NCBI RefSeq assembly: GCF_003985125.1
Contig: NZ_ML133597.1
Location: forward strand, 1 to 40,095
DNA from: Rhizobium phaseoli
GTDB lineage: Bacteria; Pseudomonadota; Alphaproteobacteria; Rhizobiales; Rhizobiaceae
DNA: 40,095 nt
Direction of reading: 5' to 3'
Part shown: positions 24,960 through 33,718 of the stretch, in pieces
Layout: every line of letters begins with the position of its first letter
Numbering within the stretch: position 1 is the stretch's first letter
Notes under the pieces: generated by a model
The model's database searches: none
Told to the model about the DNA's origin: nothing
What the model saw: the letters and a program-made list of their open reading frames with translations, nothing else
Program-made: the position numbers and the translations under genes

Positions 24960-25211
24960 TCAGGCGCCGTCCAGCGGCTCGACGCCCTGCGGCTTGCCCG
25001 CGCGGTCGAGCCGGATCTTCTCGATGCGGTTTTCGGCGGCCGAAAGCAGTGTCTCGCAATGTTTCTTCAGCGCTTCGCCGCGCTCGTAGATCTCGATCGA
25101 TTCATCCAGCGCCACGTCGCCGCGTTCCAGCCGGGCGACGATGCTTTCGAGTTCGGCGACCGCCTTTTCGAAGGAAAGGCCGGCCACTTCCGGCTTGGCG
25201 CTGTCAGTCAT
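24960..25211 (-). CDS. xseB: Exodeoxyribonuclease VII small subunit
   Basis: An 83-residue helical protein that with XseA forms exonuclease VII, which degrades single-stranded DNA to short oligonucleotides. The family core is [36 protein letters not shown], almost the whole protein. The ATG at 25211 follows the stop codon of the upstream deacetylase-like gene by two bases and uses AAGGG within that gene's end, so the two are translationally coupled. A longer reading from a TTG at 25217 is less likely. In relatives it normally lies just upstream of dxs. Here three genes intervene. Confidence 0.94.
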
Positions 25212-25213
25212 TC

Positions 25214-26149
25214 TCAACCCTTCATCATTCGCAGAATATGCATGCCGGCCGATTCGGCGAGGCCTTCGAGATCATAGCCGCCTTCGAGCAGGCTGACGAC
25301 CCGGTTCTTGGCGTGCCGGTCGGCCAGTTCCAGAACGCGGCCGGTCGCCCAGTCGAAATCCTCGCCGGTCAGGTTGATCTGCGCCAGCGGATCGCGGTGA
25401 TGGGCGTCGAACCCGGCCGAGATGATGATGAGATCCGGCCGGAAATCATCAAGCGCCGGCAGCACCCGCGATTTGAACGCCTCGCGGAAATGGTCGCTGC
25501 CGACATTCGGCGAAAGCGGCGCGTTGACGATGGTGTTGTGCTTGCCCTTCTCCTCCTTGGCGCCGCTGCCGGGATAAAGCGGCATCTGATGCGTCGAGCA
25601 GAACAGCACGGACGCATCGTCCCAGAAGATGTCCTGGGTGCCGTTGCCGTGATGGACGTCCCAGTCGACGATGGCGACGCGTTCGGCGCCATGCCGCTTC
25701 TGCGCGTGACGGGCGGCGATCGCCGCATTGTTGAAGAAGCAGAAACCCATCGCCGTCGACTTTTCGGCATGGTGCCCGGGCGGCCGGGCGGCGACGAAGA
25801 CATTGTCGGCGGCGCCGGAAAAGACGTCGTCGACCGCCGCCATCGCGCCGCCGATCCCGGTCAGCGCCGCCTGCAGGCTCTTGACGCTGGCATAGGTATC
25901 GGCCTCCAGCTGGTTGATCCGATCGTCCTCCTCCGGGATCTCACGCATGACGGCCATCAGATGCTCTTCCGGATGCGCAAGCAGCACCGCATCTTCGCTC
26001 GCCTGCGGCGCCTGCCGGCGCTCCAGCCGCGCGAAATTCGGATGTTCCAGCGCCACATTGATGGCGCGAATCCGGTCCGACCGCTCCGGATGGCCGGAAG
26101 GCGTCACATGTTCCAGGAAGATCGGGTGTTCATAAAGACGGGTGCTCAT
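25214..26149 (-). CDS. Histone-deacetylase-superfamily amidohydrolase
   Basis: A 311-residue zinc amidohydrolase of the HDAC/acetylpolyamine-amidohydrolase superfamily. Active-site features are PPGHHAEK with H126 and H127, [11 protein letters not shown] with zinc ligands D164 and H166, [11 protein letters not shown] with D253, and the catalytic tyrosine Y292 in GGYD. All key residues are intact, so it should deacetylate a small molecule such as an acetylpolyamine or an acetylated lysine. It precedes xseB with two bases between, an arrangement seen in other rhizobia. The start has no strong ribosome-binding site. It is divergent from a thioesterase gene. Confidence 0.93.
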
Positions 26150-26338
26150 GGAAACACTCTATCGGCCGCTTGTGTCATGTTCCACAGCAGATGGGGCATC
26201 GCCCGACGATTTCAACAAGCGCTCCTGCGGCGCCATCTCGCCGCCGGTGGCATTATAAATTCGTGTCATCTCAGCCGTTTACTTCGAAAAACCACGTGCT
26301 ACTGTCGTTAACGGGGAATTTTGCAGGCAGAGTTGTTG

Positions 26339-26740
26339 ATGAGTCAGTCGAAACGCCCGGGTGTGACGGAAATACATGTGCCGTTTCGCGATGTCGATAT
26401 GACCGGCCGGATGTTCCTGGCTTCCTATATTTCCTATGCCGAATCCGTCATTGCAAGCTTCTGGTCGGCTCGGCCCGAGGTCGAGGACGAACCGATCTAT
26501 AACGCCAGCAAGATTACCTGCGTTCTCCACCGCCCGCTGCATTACGACGAGCCGGCCCTTTTCACCGCCGCCGTCGACAAGATCGGCGTGCGTTCCATCG
26601 GCTTCCTCGTTTCGATCGACACCGGCGAGGAACGCGCCGCCGAGGTGGAGATCATCTGGCAGGCCCGCAGCGGCGAGGATCAGCAGCCGGCCTCGCTGCC
26701 GGAGGAAACGCGCGACTGGCTTTATGGGTTTTTGGATTAG
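26339..26740 (+). CDS. Hotdog-fold acyl-CoA thioesterase (4HBT type)
   Basis: A 133-residue single hotdog domain. The N-terminal HVPFRDVDMTGRMFLASYISY aligns with the active-site segment of YbgC/4HBT thioesterases, with D at the catalytic-acid position, followed by a long central helix and VLHRPLHYDEP. It should hydrolyse an acyl-CoA thioester in the cytosol as a homotetramer. The substrate is unknown. I chose the ATG at 26339 (MSQSKRPGVTE). The frame extends upstream only through TTG codons. The ribosome-binding site is weak. It is divergent from the deacetylase-like gene and stands alone. Confidence 0.82.
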   Translation: MSQSKRPGVTEIHVPFRDVDMTGRMFLASYISYAESVIASFWSARPEVEDEPIYNASKITCVLHRPLHYDEPALFTAAVDKIGVRSIGFLVSIDTGEERAAEVEIIWQARSGEDQQPASLPEETRDWLYGFLD

Positions 26741-27036
26741 GGACGTGCGGCAGGTAGCGATGAAGGACGAGCGAGAGACCGGTCGGTGGGATGCCGACGA
26801 CGTCGTGAAGTTCATGTATGGAACACAAAGAGGCGCGCTGCTTCTGGCGCTGCGGGATTTCTGGAAAGCACTTCGCTCGGCCTGGCCCGATAAGAAAAAG
26901 ACTTTCGTTTCCCCGCGTCGAGGAGATGAACCTCGAGAGTAAGAGCCCGTGCTTGCGGTTTTTACGCAGATGGTTTCCCTTGATCTCCGCTATGCGGCTC
27001 GGCTTTCCGCCGCCTGAAATTCGTCCAGCCGTCCAA
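26741..27036. other. Intergenic, nothing recognised
   Basis: Between the thioesterase and the end of matR I find no gene with a plausible start, no clear terminator and none of the repeats seen elsewhere in the window. Open frames here read into the antisense of matR and show no family similarity. Confidence 0.5.
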
Positions 27037-27705
27037 TCACCTCGCCGCCATACTTGCGACCAGGTCGCTGAACCTCTCTCCCTGAATGCCGACATGCGTC
27101 CGCAGCAGGCGGCGGGCTTCATCGCCGTCTCCTGTAAAGATCGCATCGACGATGGCGCAATGTTCCGAGAATGACGTCGACAGGCGGTTGCGCACCCGCA
27201 GTTGCAGACGCCGATAGGGCCGCAGGCGTCGATGCAACTGCACGCATTGCTCCTGCAGGAAATCGCTGCGGCTCGCGGCGTAGATGGCCTTATGAAATTC
27301 CTCATTGTCGTAATAATAGGCATCGCTGTCACCGGCCGCGGCGGATTGTTCGCAGCGGCTGTGGGTGGCGGTGATCGCCTCGCGGGAGGCCTTGTCCAGC
27401 CGGCGGGCGGCGAGCGATCCGGCCAAGCCCTCGAGCTCGGCCATGACCTCGAACATCTCGTAAATGCGGTGCGGCCCCGGATCGATCACGACGGCGCCCC
27501 GGCGCGGACGGATTTCTATCAGCCCGATGGCGTCGAGCTGCATCAGCGCCTCGCGCACCGGCGTTCGCGAGACACCGAAGCGATTGGCAAGCACGGTTTC
27601 ATCGAGCCGCTCGCCGGGGGCGAACTCATAGGAAAGTATTGCGTTTTCAATCTCATCCCGGAGCCACCGGCCGACATTCTCGGACATTTCTCTCGCATCC
27701 TCCAT
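27037..27705 (-). CDS. matR: GntR-family (FadR/FCD) regulator of malonate catabolism
   Basis: A 222-residue regulator divergent from matA and very probably MatR. An N-terminal winged helix (about 12-78) has the recognition segment VLANRFGVSRTPVREALMQL and the wing LIEIRPRRGAVV. The C-terminal all-helical FCD ligand domain (about 85-215) has metal-site histidines in EFHKAIYAAS, SEHCAIVDAI and LRTHVGIQG. Malonate or malonyl-CoA is the expected effector. Two starts are possible: the ATG at 27705, or the ATG at 27687 preceded by GGAGG. The upstream palindromes overlap this start region, so it is probably autoregulated. Confidence 0.88.
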   Translation of the reverse strand: MEDAREMSENVGRWLRDEIENAILSYEFAPGERLDETVLANRFGVSRTPVREALMQLDAIGLIEIRPRRGAVVIDPGPHRIYEMFEVMAELEGLAGSLAARRLDKASREAITATHSRCEQSAAAGDSDAYYYDNEEFHKAIYAASRSDFLQEQCVQLHRRLRPYRRLQLRVRNRLSTSFSEHCAIVDAIFTGDGDEARRLLRTHVGIQGERFSDLVASMAAR

Positions 27706-27726
27706 ACATGAATGGCATTCTTGTAT
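27704..27726. promoter_or_regulatory. Palindrome over the matR start
   Basis: Eleven-base arms, ATACATGAATG and CATTCTTGTAT, flank a central G at 27715 with one internal mismatch. The left end includes the ATG at 27705. This site would suit negative autoregulation of matR. It partly overlaps the operator at 27719-27732. Confidence 0.55.
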
Positions 27727-27732
27727 ACACGA
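27719..27732. promoter_or_regulatory. MatR operator in the mat promoter
   Basis: TCTTGTATACACGA with the central palindrome TGTATACA (27722-27729). As I recall it, this is identical to the operator reported for MatR of R. leguminosarum bv. trifolii. A second dyad, CTTCGT-GT-ACGAAG, follows at 27740-27753, immediately after a TTGACT hexamer (27736-27741) that could be the -35 box of the matA promoter. Confidence 0.75.
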
Positions 27733-27845
27733 TAGTTGACTTCGTGTACGAAGAGTGACAGTTTACATACTACCGGCGAAGCCCGGGGATGGGAAGCGAT
27801 GTCCAGCGGCTGCGGCAAGCGGCTTCTTCAGACGGGAGGAATGGC

Positions 27846-29270
27846 ATGCCAGAGGCTTCTTTCTTCACCGACATGCTGCAAAGCATCACAGATCACGGAC
27901 GCCAGCTCCTGTTTTCCGGCTCGCGCAATACGCAGGCCGCCGCCAAGGCCGATCTTCGCACCCTTTGTGAAATGCTGCTGTCGAGCCGGGGCGAAGCATC
28001 CGGCATCGCCCTTGCAGCCGAGATTCTCGATCGCTGGGGCGCGCTCGATGGCGAGGGCGCGCAGAATTTTTTCCATGTGCTTCACGAAAACTTCGGGCCC
28101 GACACGGCGAGGCTCGACCGGGCAACGGAAAATTACCGCACCGACAAAAGCGCCGTTGCGGTCATCGCACTCCATCAGGCCGCGGAACCGCGGCGGCAGG
28201 AGCTTCTGCGCCGGTTGAATCACGCGCCGAACGGCACCGCCAGGCTCGTGCGGATGCGTCAGCAGCTGCTTGCTTCCAAAGACCAGTCAGAAGCCTATCA
28301 AGCGCTGGACGCCGACTTCACGCATCTGTTCGGCTCCTGGTTCAATCGCGGCTTTCTGACGCTGCGGCCCATCGACTGGTCGACGCCGGCCTACATTCTC
28401 GAAAAGATCATCAAATACGAGGCTGTGCACGAGATCGCCGGCTGGGATGAGTTGCGCCGTCGTCTGGCGCCGGCCGACCGTCGATGCTTTGCCTTTTTCC
28501 ACCCGCGGCTGGCCGATGAGCCGCTCGTCTTCGTTGAAGTGGCGCTCACCCGCTCCCTGCCGAAGGCGATCGCAGATGTTCTCGACGAGGGGCGGGAGCA
28601 GATCAATGCCGACGAGGCGACGACGGCCGTCTTCTATTCGATCTCCAACTGCCAGGATGGCTTGCGCGGCATCTCCTTCGGCAATTTCCTGATCAAGCAG
28701 GTCGTGGAAGATCTGCGCAAAGACCTGCCGGGTCTCAAGAATTTCGTCACGCTGTCGCCCGTCCCGGGTTTTGCCCGCTGGCTTGCCAAGGTGCGCGCCG
28801 CGACCGGCGGTGCATCTCTATCCGAAGCGGCGTTGAAAACGCTGACCTTGCTCGACGATCCGGACTGGCCCGACAACGAGAGCAGCGCGGCCGATGTGGA
28901 GCGCGTGCTGCTGCCGCTTGCGGCCCGCTACTTCCTGACCGAACGCACGCCGGAGGGCCGCCCGGTCGATCCCGTCGCCCGCTTCCATCTCGGCAATGGC
29001 GCCCGGCTTGAACGAGTGAACTTCCTCGGCGATCGCTCGCCCAAGGCGATGCAGCAGGCGCACGGTCTGATGGTCAACTATCTCTACAAGCTCGACGACA
29101 TCGTCGCCAACCATGAGGCCTTGGCGCAGCGTGGCGAAGTGATCGCCTCGCCTGCGGTCAAAAGCCTGCTCAACCAGAACGACGAAGGCCGCCGCGGCGG
29201 CAATGGCCAGCAAGGCTCTCGAGCCTTCGCACAGATCATGAATTCAACGCTTGGAGGAGGGCGAAAGTGA
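27846..29270 (+). CDS. matA: Malonyl-CoA decarboxylase
   Basis: It converts malonyl-CoA to acetyl-CoA and CO2, the last step of malonate use in the cytosol. Length is 474 residues, of the bacterial MatA/MCD type. An N-terminal helical domain (about 1-165) precedes the GNAT-like catalytic domain, with FYSISNCQDGLRGISFGNFL, FVTLSPVPGFARWL, FHLGNGARLERVNFLGDRS and the closing GLMVNYLYKLDDI. The ATG at 27846 has GGGAGGA just upstream. An earlier ATG at 27789 has none. The stop overlaps the GTG of matB by four bases. The last 30 residues are polar, Gly-rich and probably disordered. Confidence 0.94.
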   Translation: MPEASFFTDMLQSITDHGRQLLFSGSRNTQAAAKADLRTLCEMLLSSRGEASGIALAAEILDRWGALDGEGAQNFFHVLHENFGPDTARLDRATENYRTDKSAVAVIALHQAAEPRRQELLRRLNHAPNGTARLVRMRQQLLASKDQSEAYQALDADFTHLFGSWFNRGFLTLRPIDWSTPAYILEKIIKYEAVHEIAGWDELRRRLAPADRRCFAFFHPRLADEPLVFVEVALTRSLPKAIADVLDEGREQINADEATTAVFYSISNCQDGLRGISFGNFLIKQVVEDLRKDLPGLKNFVTLSPVPGFARWLAKVRAATGGASLSEAALKTLTLLDDPDWPDNESSAADVERVLLPLAARYFLTERTPEGRPVDPVARFHLGNGARLERVNFLGDRSPKAMQQAHGLMVNYLYKLDDIVANHEALAQRGEVIASPAVKSLLNQNDEGRRGGNGQQGSRAFAQIMNSTLGGGRK

Positions 29271-30781
29271 GCAACCATCTTTTCGACGCCATGCGGGCGG
29301 CTGCGCCCGCTGACGCACCGTTCATGCGGACCGGTAGCGGGCAGACATGGACCTATGACGACGCCTTCGCTCTTTCCGGCCGCATTGCCGGCGCGATGGA
29401 CACGCTCGGCATTCGCCCCGGCGACCGGGTTGCGGTGCAGGTGGAGAAAAGCGCCGAGGCATTGATCCTCTATCTCGCTTGCCTTCGAAGCGGCGCCGTT
29501 TACCTGCCGCTCAACACCGCCTATACGCTGGCCGAGCTCGATTACTTCATCGGCGACGCGGAGCCGCGTCTGGTGGTGGTGGCCTCGGCCGCTCGCGAAG
29601 GCGTCGACACGGTCGCCAAGCGTCACGGCGCGATCGTCGAAACGCTCGACGCCGACGGCAGCGGCTCATTGCTCGATCTGGCGCGCGACGAGCCGGCCGA
29701 CTTTGTCGACGCTTCGCGCTCCGCCGACGATCTGGCCGCGATCCTCTACACCTCGGGAACGACGGGACGCTCGAAGGGGGCAATGCTCACGCATGGCAAT
29801 CTGCTGTCGAACGCCCTGAGCTTGCGGGATTACTGGCGCGTCACCGCCGACGACCGGCTGATCCACGCCTTGCCGATTTTCCATACGCATGGGCTGTTCG
29901 TCGCCACCAACGTCACGCTGCTTGCCGGCGCCTCGATGTTCCTGCTGGCGAAATTCGACGCCGACGAGGTCGTTTCACTGATGCCTGAGGCAACGATGCT
30001 GATGGGCGTGCCGACCTTCTACGTGCGCCTCCTGCAAAGCCCGCGCTTCGGCAAGGAGGCGGCAGCCAACATCCGCCTGTTTATCTCAGGCTCGGCGCCG
30101 CTGCTAGCCGATACGCATACCGAGTTCGAGGCCCGGACCGGCCATGCGATCCTCGAGCGTTACGGCATGACGGAAACCAATATGAACACTTCCAATCCTT
30201 ACGACGGCAGACGCATTGCCGGAACGGTCGGACTTCCGCTGCCTGGGGTGACGGTGCGCGTCACCGACCCCGCCACGGGACAAGTGCTGCCGCCGGAACA
30301 AACCGGCATGATCGAGATCAAGGGGCCGAACGTCTTCAAGGGTTATTGGCGCATGCCGGAAAAGACCGCGGCCGAATTCACCGGCGACGGCTTCTTCATC
30401 AGCGGCGATCTCGGCAAGATCGACAGCGACGGCTATGTGCATATTGTCGGTCGCGGCAAGGACCTGGTGATCTCGGGTGGCTACAACATCTATCCGAAAG
30501 AGGTCGAGAGCGAGATCGACCGGATCGAGGGCGTGGTCGAGAGCGCCGTCATCGGCGTCCCGCATCCCGATTTCGGAGAGGGCGTGACGGCCGTCGTGGT
30601 GCGCAAGCCCGGCGCCGTACTGGATGAAAAGACCATTGTCAGCGCGCTGCAGGATCGTCTCGCCCGCTACAAACAGCCCAAACGCATCATTTTCGCCGAG
30701 GACCTGCCGCGCAACACGATGGGCAAGGTCCAGAAGAACATCCTGCGGCAGCAATACGCCGGTCTTTACACCGGGACGTAA
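29267..30781 (+). CDS. matB: Malonyl-CoA synthetase
   Basis: An adenylate-forming ligase that makes malonyl-CoA from malonate, ATP and CoA. It has 504 residues and the acyl-adenylate motifs ILYTSGTTGRSKGAMLTHGN (P-loop), ERYGMTETNMN (A5), GDLGKIDSDGYVHIVGRGKD (A7/A8 hinge) and the C-terminal catalytic lysine region LPRNTMGKVQKN. Its start is a GTG inside the matA stop (GTGA) with GGAGGAGGG upstream, so matA and matB are translationally coupled. It belongs to the matABC operon. Confidence 0.95.
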   Translation: MSNHLFDAMRAAAPADAPFMRTGSGQTWTYDDAFALSGRIAGAMDTLGIRPGDRVAVQVEKSAEALILYLACLRSGAVYLPLNTAYTLAELDYFIGDAEPRLVVVASAAREGVDTVAKRHGAIVETLDADGSGSLLDLARDEPADFVDASRSADDLAAILYTSGTTGRSKGAMLTHGNLLSNALSLRDYWRVTADDRLIHALPIFHTHGLFVATNVTLLAGASMFLLAKFDADEVVSLMPEATMLMGVPTFYVRLLQSPRFGKEAAANIRLFISGSAPLLADTHTEFEARTGHAILERYGMTETNMNTSNPYDGRRIAGTVGLPLPGVTVRVTDPATGQVLPPEQTGMIEIKGPNVFKGYWRMPEKTAAEFTGDGFFISGDLGKIDSDGYVHIVGRGKDLVISGGYNIYPKEVESEIDRIEGVVESAVIGVPHPDFGEGVTAVVVRKPGAVLDEKTIVSALQDRLARYKQPKRIIFAEDLPRNTMGKVQKNILRQQYAGLYTGT

Positions 30782-30825
30782 GACGGCCGCCCTCTGGGAG
30801 GAGGGCGCGTCGATATCCGCATCAA

Positions 30826-30934
30826 TAGAGCATGTCGCGCAAAAGTGTGCAGCGGTTTTGCGGCAACGACATGCGCAAAAACAAAGAGCTATAGCGCGTC
30901 GCATGATTCAAGTTTGACGCGACGCCCTTTAGCG
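30826..30934. repeat. Family C intergenic repeat (copy C3, inverted)
   Basis: The reverse complement of the copies at 3007 and 8843: TAGAGCATGTCGCGCAAAAG, then GCAGCGGTTTTGCGG and CGACATGCGCAAAAAC, ending near GACGCGACGCCCTTT. It lies inside the matB-matC gap of the mat operon, 45 bases after the matB stop. Confidence 0.85.
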
Positions 30935-30978
30935 AAAACAGCAACCACGGCGCTGGAGGCGTCGCAGGGAGGGGAATC

Positions 30979-32328
30979 ATGGGTATTGAAATACTGGCCA
31001 TCGGTCTGCTCATCGCTATGTTCATCGTTGCGACGATCCAGCCGATCAACATGGGCGCGCTCGCCTTTGCCGGCGCCTTCCTGCTCGGCTCCATGACCAT
31101 CGGCATGAAAACCACCGATATTTTCGCGGGCTTTCCGAGTGATCTGTTCCTGACGCTCGTCGCCGTCACCTACCTCTTCGCCATCGCGCAGATCAACGGC
31201 ACCATCGACTGGCTGGTCGAATGCGCCGTCCGTCTGGTGCGCGGACGCATAGGCCTGATCCCCTGGGTGATGTTCCTCGTCGCCGCCGTCATCACCGGTT
31301 TCGGGGCGCTTGGGCCTGCCGCGGTCGCCATTCTCGCGCCCGTCGCCTTGAGCTTTGCCATCCAGTACCGCATTCACCCGGTCATGATGGGGCTGATGGT
31401 GATCCACGGCGCGCAGGCGGGCGGCTTTTCGCCGATCAGCATCTATGGCGGCATCACCAACCAGATCGTTGCCAAGGCCGGTCTGCCTTTCGCGCCGACG
31501 TCGCTGTTTCTCTCCAGCTTTTTCTTCAATCTGGCGATTGCGGTGCTGGTCTTCTTCGCTTTCGGCGGCGCAAAGGTCGTGAAGCACGTGCCCGCATCAT
31601 CCCTTGGCCCCTTGCCCGAACTGCATCCCGAGGGCGTGTCGGCCTCGATCAGAGGCCACGGCGGCACGCCGGCAAAACCCATCCGGGACCATGCCTATGG
31701 CACTGCGGCCGATACCGCCGCGACGCTGCGTCTAAACAATGAGAGGATTACCACCCTGATCGGCCTGACGGCGCTCGGCATCGGCGCCCTGGTTTTCAAG
31801 TTCAATGTCGGCCTCGTCGCCATGACCGTGGCCGTCGCCCTGGCGCTCCTGTCACCGAAGACGCAGAAGGCGGCGATCGACAAGGTCAGCTGGTCGACCG
31901 TGCTGCTGATAGCAGGCATCATCACCTATGTCGGCGTCATGGAGAAGGCGGGTACCGTCGATTACGTGGCGAACGGCATATCCAGCCTCGGCATGCCGCT
32001 GCTGGTGGCGCTGCTGCTCTGCTTTACCGGTGCCATCGTTTCGGCCTTTGCATCCTCGACCGCGCTGCTCGGCGCAATCATCCCGCTGGCCGTTCCGTTC
32101 CTCATGCAGGGACATGTCAGCGCCATCGGCGTCGTCGCCGCCATCGCGATCTCGACGACGATCGTCGATACCAGCCCATTCTCCACCAATGGTGCGCTTG
32201 TGGTCGCCAACGCGCCGGATGACAGGCGAGACCAGGTGCTCAAGCAGTTGCTGGTCTACAGCGCGCTGATTGCCATCATCGGTCCGATCGTCGCCTGGCT
32301 GGTGTTCGTCGTGCCGGGGCTGGTTTGA
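30979..32328 (+). CDS. matC: Malonate (dicarboxylate) carrier MatC
   Basis: A polytopic inner-membrane carrier, 449 residues with about 11-13 hydrophobic segments, expected to take up malonate in symport with a cation. The N-terminal MatC-type domain (about 1-150) begins LAIGLLIAMFIVATIQPIN and includes VIHGAQAGGFSPISIYGG. A polar loop (about 205-250, with SIRGHGGTPAKPIRDHAYG) divides it from the second half, which ends in STTIVDTSPFSTNGALVVAN and a last helix. GGGAGGGGAATC precedes the ATG. It is the third gene of the mat cluster, but a 197-base gap with a family C repeat separates it from matB, so its expression may be uncoupled from matAB. Confidence 0.92.
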   Translation: MGIEILAIGLLIAMFIVATIQPINMGALAFAGAFLLGSMTIGMKTTDIFAGFPSDLFLTLVAVTYLFAIAQINGTIDWLVECAVRLVRGRIGLIPWVMFLVAAVITGFGALGPAAVAILAPVALSFAIQYRIHPVMMGLMVIHGAQAGGFSPISIYGGITNQIVAKAGLPFAPTSLFLSSFFFNLAIAVLVFFAFGGAKVVKHVPASSLGPLPELHPEGVSASIRGHGGTPAKPIRDHAYGTAADTAATLRLNNERITTLIGLTALGIGALVFKFNVGLVAMTVAVALALLSPKTQKAAIDKVSWSTVLLIAGIITYVGVMEKAGTVDYVANGISSLGMPLLVALLLCFTGAIVSAFASSTALLGAIIPLAVPFLMQGHVSAIGVVAAIAISTTIVDTSPFSTNGALVVANAPDDRRDQVLKQLLVYSALIAIIGPIVAWLVFVVPGLV

Positions 32329-32571
32329 CGATGGGCCGCCGCGGGCCTTCGCTCGCGGCGGTCAAGGCATTCACGCCGTGGGGAAGGTATTCCGAGTTCC
32401 ACGCTCCGGCGGGGAGAAGCGCCGACCGGAAATATAGTGCCGGAGAAGCTATAACATGCTGTGGTTGTAGTATTTCTCGCTCAGTCCGGAGCATCCGATA
32501 TTGCACATGCGAATTCCGTTGCAATTGCGAAGACGACACTGTTCTATCTTCGAAGATGCTTTCATTCGCAG
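32329..32571. other. Intergenic region before the LuxR-type gene
   Basis: No gene, repeat or terminator that I can support. AT content rises over 32430-32530 (AAATATAGTGCC, TATAACATGCTG), which suits a promoter for the following regulator, but no clear -35/-10 pair stands out. Confidence 0.35.
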
Positions 32572-33690
32572 ATGTTGAAATCGATCATGATTCAATCGCC
32601 TGACGTCTCATCTCTTCTGACCGATATGATCTATGGAAGTCTCTTCGGAGAGTGCAGCTGGCAGGATTTCCTGGATCGCCTTGTCCAGACGTCGCCAAGC
32701 GGCAAGGCGGCGCTTCACTACCATGATCTGACCTCTTCGGTTGCCCACGTTCCCTTCATGTCGGGATTTTCGCAATCCGAGATCGATCAGTTCACCAGCC
32801 ACTTCGCCTCGGTCAATCCCTGGATTCCGAGACTGGATCGCGTGCCCGTCGGCCAGGGCCTCTGCGGCGACGAGATCGTTCCGCGCGAGGAACTGATCAG
32901 ATCGGAGTTCTACAATGACTGGCTGAAGCGGCAGACCGGATCCGAGACGAGCATTGGCGTCTCGATCATTCGCGAGGAGAACCGCACCTTCATCCTTTCG
33001 GCCTGCACATCGTCCGCCGACCCCGATCTCAACAGCGAGGCGGCCAAGCTTTATACGCAGCTCGCACCGCATTTGAAGAGGGCCTTCGACTTCATCCGCA
33101 AGCGCGATCTGTTTGCACCCCACGAACAGACAACGCAGGCCCTGTTCGACAGCATCGGCGTCGGATTGATCTATGTCTCGGAGCAACGAAAAGCCCGTCG
33201 CTGGAACAGGAGCGCGGAGGCCTTGCTGGCAGCCGGCGTGCCTGTGCAGATCGCCTCCGACGGCACGGTAGCACTTCAATGCGAGAAGTCGGCGGCGGTT
33301 CTCGAATTCCTGGCCTCTAGAAACGGTGTGCAGACCCAACCGCACACGGCGATCGTCAAGGGCAGGAACCAGGATAATTATCGCATCACCCTCGTCCGGC
33401 TGCACTCCGATACGTTCACCCAGTTTCTGGAAGGGCCGACCGTGGCGGTGATCGTCGAACCGATCGTGGCGACGCCTCTCAATGAGCGGCGCGATTTGCT
33501 GATGCAGCTTTACAAGCTGACGGCAACGGAAATCAGGATCGCCTCGAGCATCGCATCCGGCCATTCCCCAAGGGAAGTGGCGATGGCCGACGACATCAGC
33601 TACGAGACCGTCAGAACCCACCTTAGAAACATCTATGGGAAGCTCGGGGTCAATTCCCGAGCCGGTCTGGTGTCGCTGCTGATGCGGTGA
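32572..33690 (+). CDS. LuxR-type helix-turn-helix regulator
   Basis: A regulator of about 372 residues. The C-terminal 60 residues form a LuxR-type DNA-binding domain: LTATEIRIASSIASGHSPRE, then SYETVRTHLRNIYGKLGVNSR. The N-terminal 300 residues are not a classical acyl-homoserine-lactone or response-receiver domain. They may contain GAF/PAS-like folds (SIGVSIIREENRTFILSAC and LFDSIGVGLIYVSEQRKARRWN). The signal sensed is unknown. The start is uncertain: ATGs at 32572 and 32587 are close together and neither has a strong ribosome-binding site, and the frame is open back to 32461. It follows matC by 243 bases in the same direction but is probably separate. Confidence 0.85.
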   Translation: MLKSIMIQSPDVSSLLTDMIYGSLFGECSWQDFLDRLVQTSPSGKAALHYHDLTSSVAHVPFMSGFSQSEIDQFTSHFASVNPWIPRLDRVPVGQGLCGDEIVPREELIRSEFYNDWLKRQTGSETSIGVSIIREENRTFILSACTSSADPDLNSEAAKLYTQLAPHLKRAFDFIRKRDLFAPHEQTTQALFDSIGVGLIYVSEQRKARRWNRSAEALLAAGVPVQIASDGTVALQCEKSAAVLEFLASRNGVQTQPHTAIVKGRNQDNYRITLVRLHSDTFTQFLEGPTVAVIVEPIVATPLNERRDLLMQLYKLTATEIRIASSIASGHSPREVAMADDISYETVRTHLRNIYGKLGVNSRAGLVSLLMR

Positions 33691-33718
33691 ATGGATACGG
33701 TCGAGAGAGCCCGATTTA

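Noticed and set aside
26818..27174. 118-codon plus-strand frame between the thioesterase and matR
   Set aside because: It runs into the antisense of matR, has no plausible ribosome-binding site and shows no protein-like pattern.
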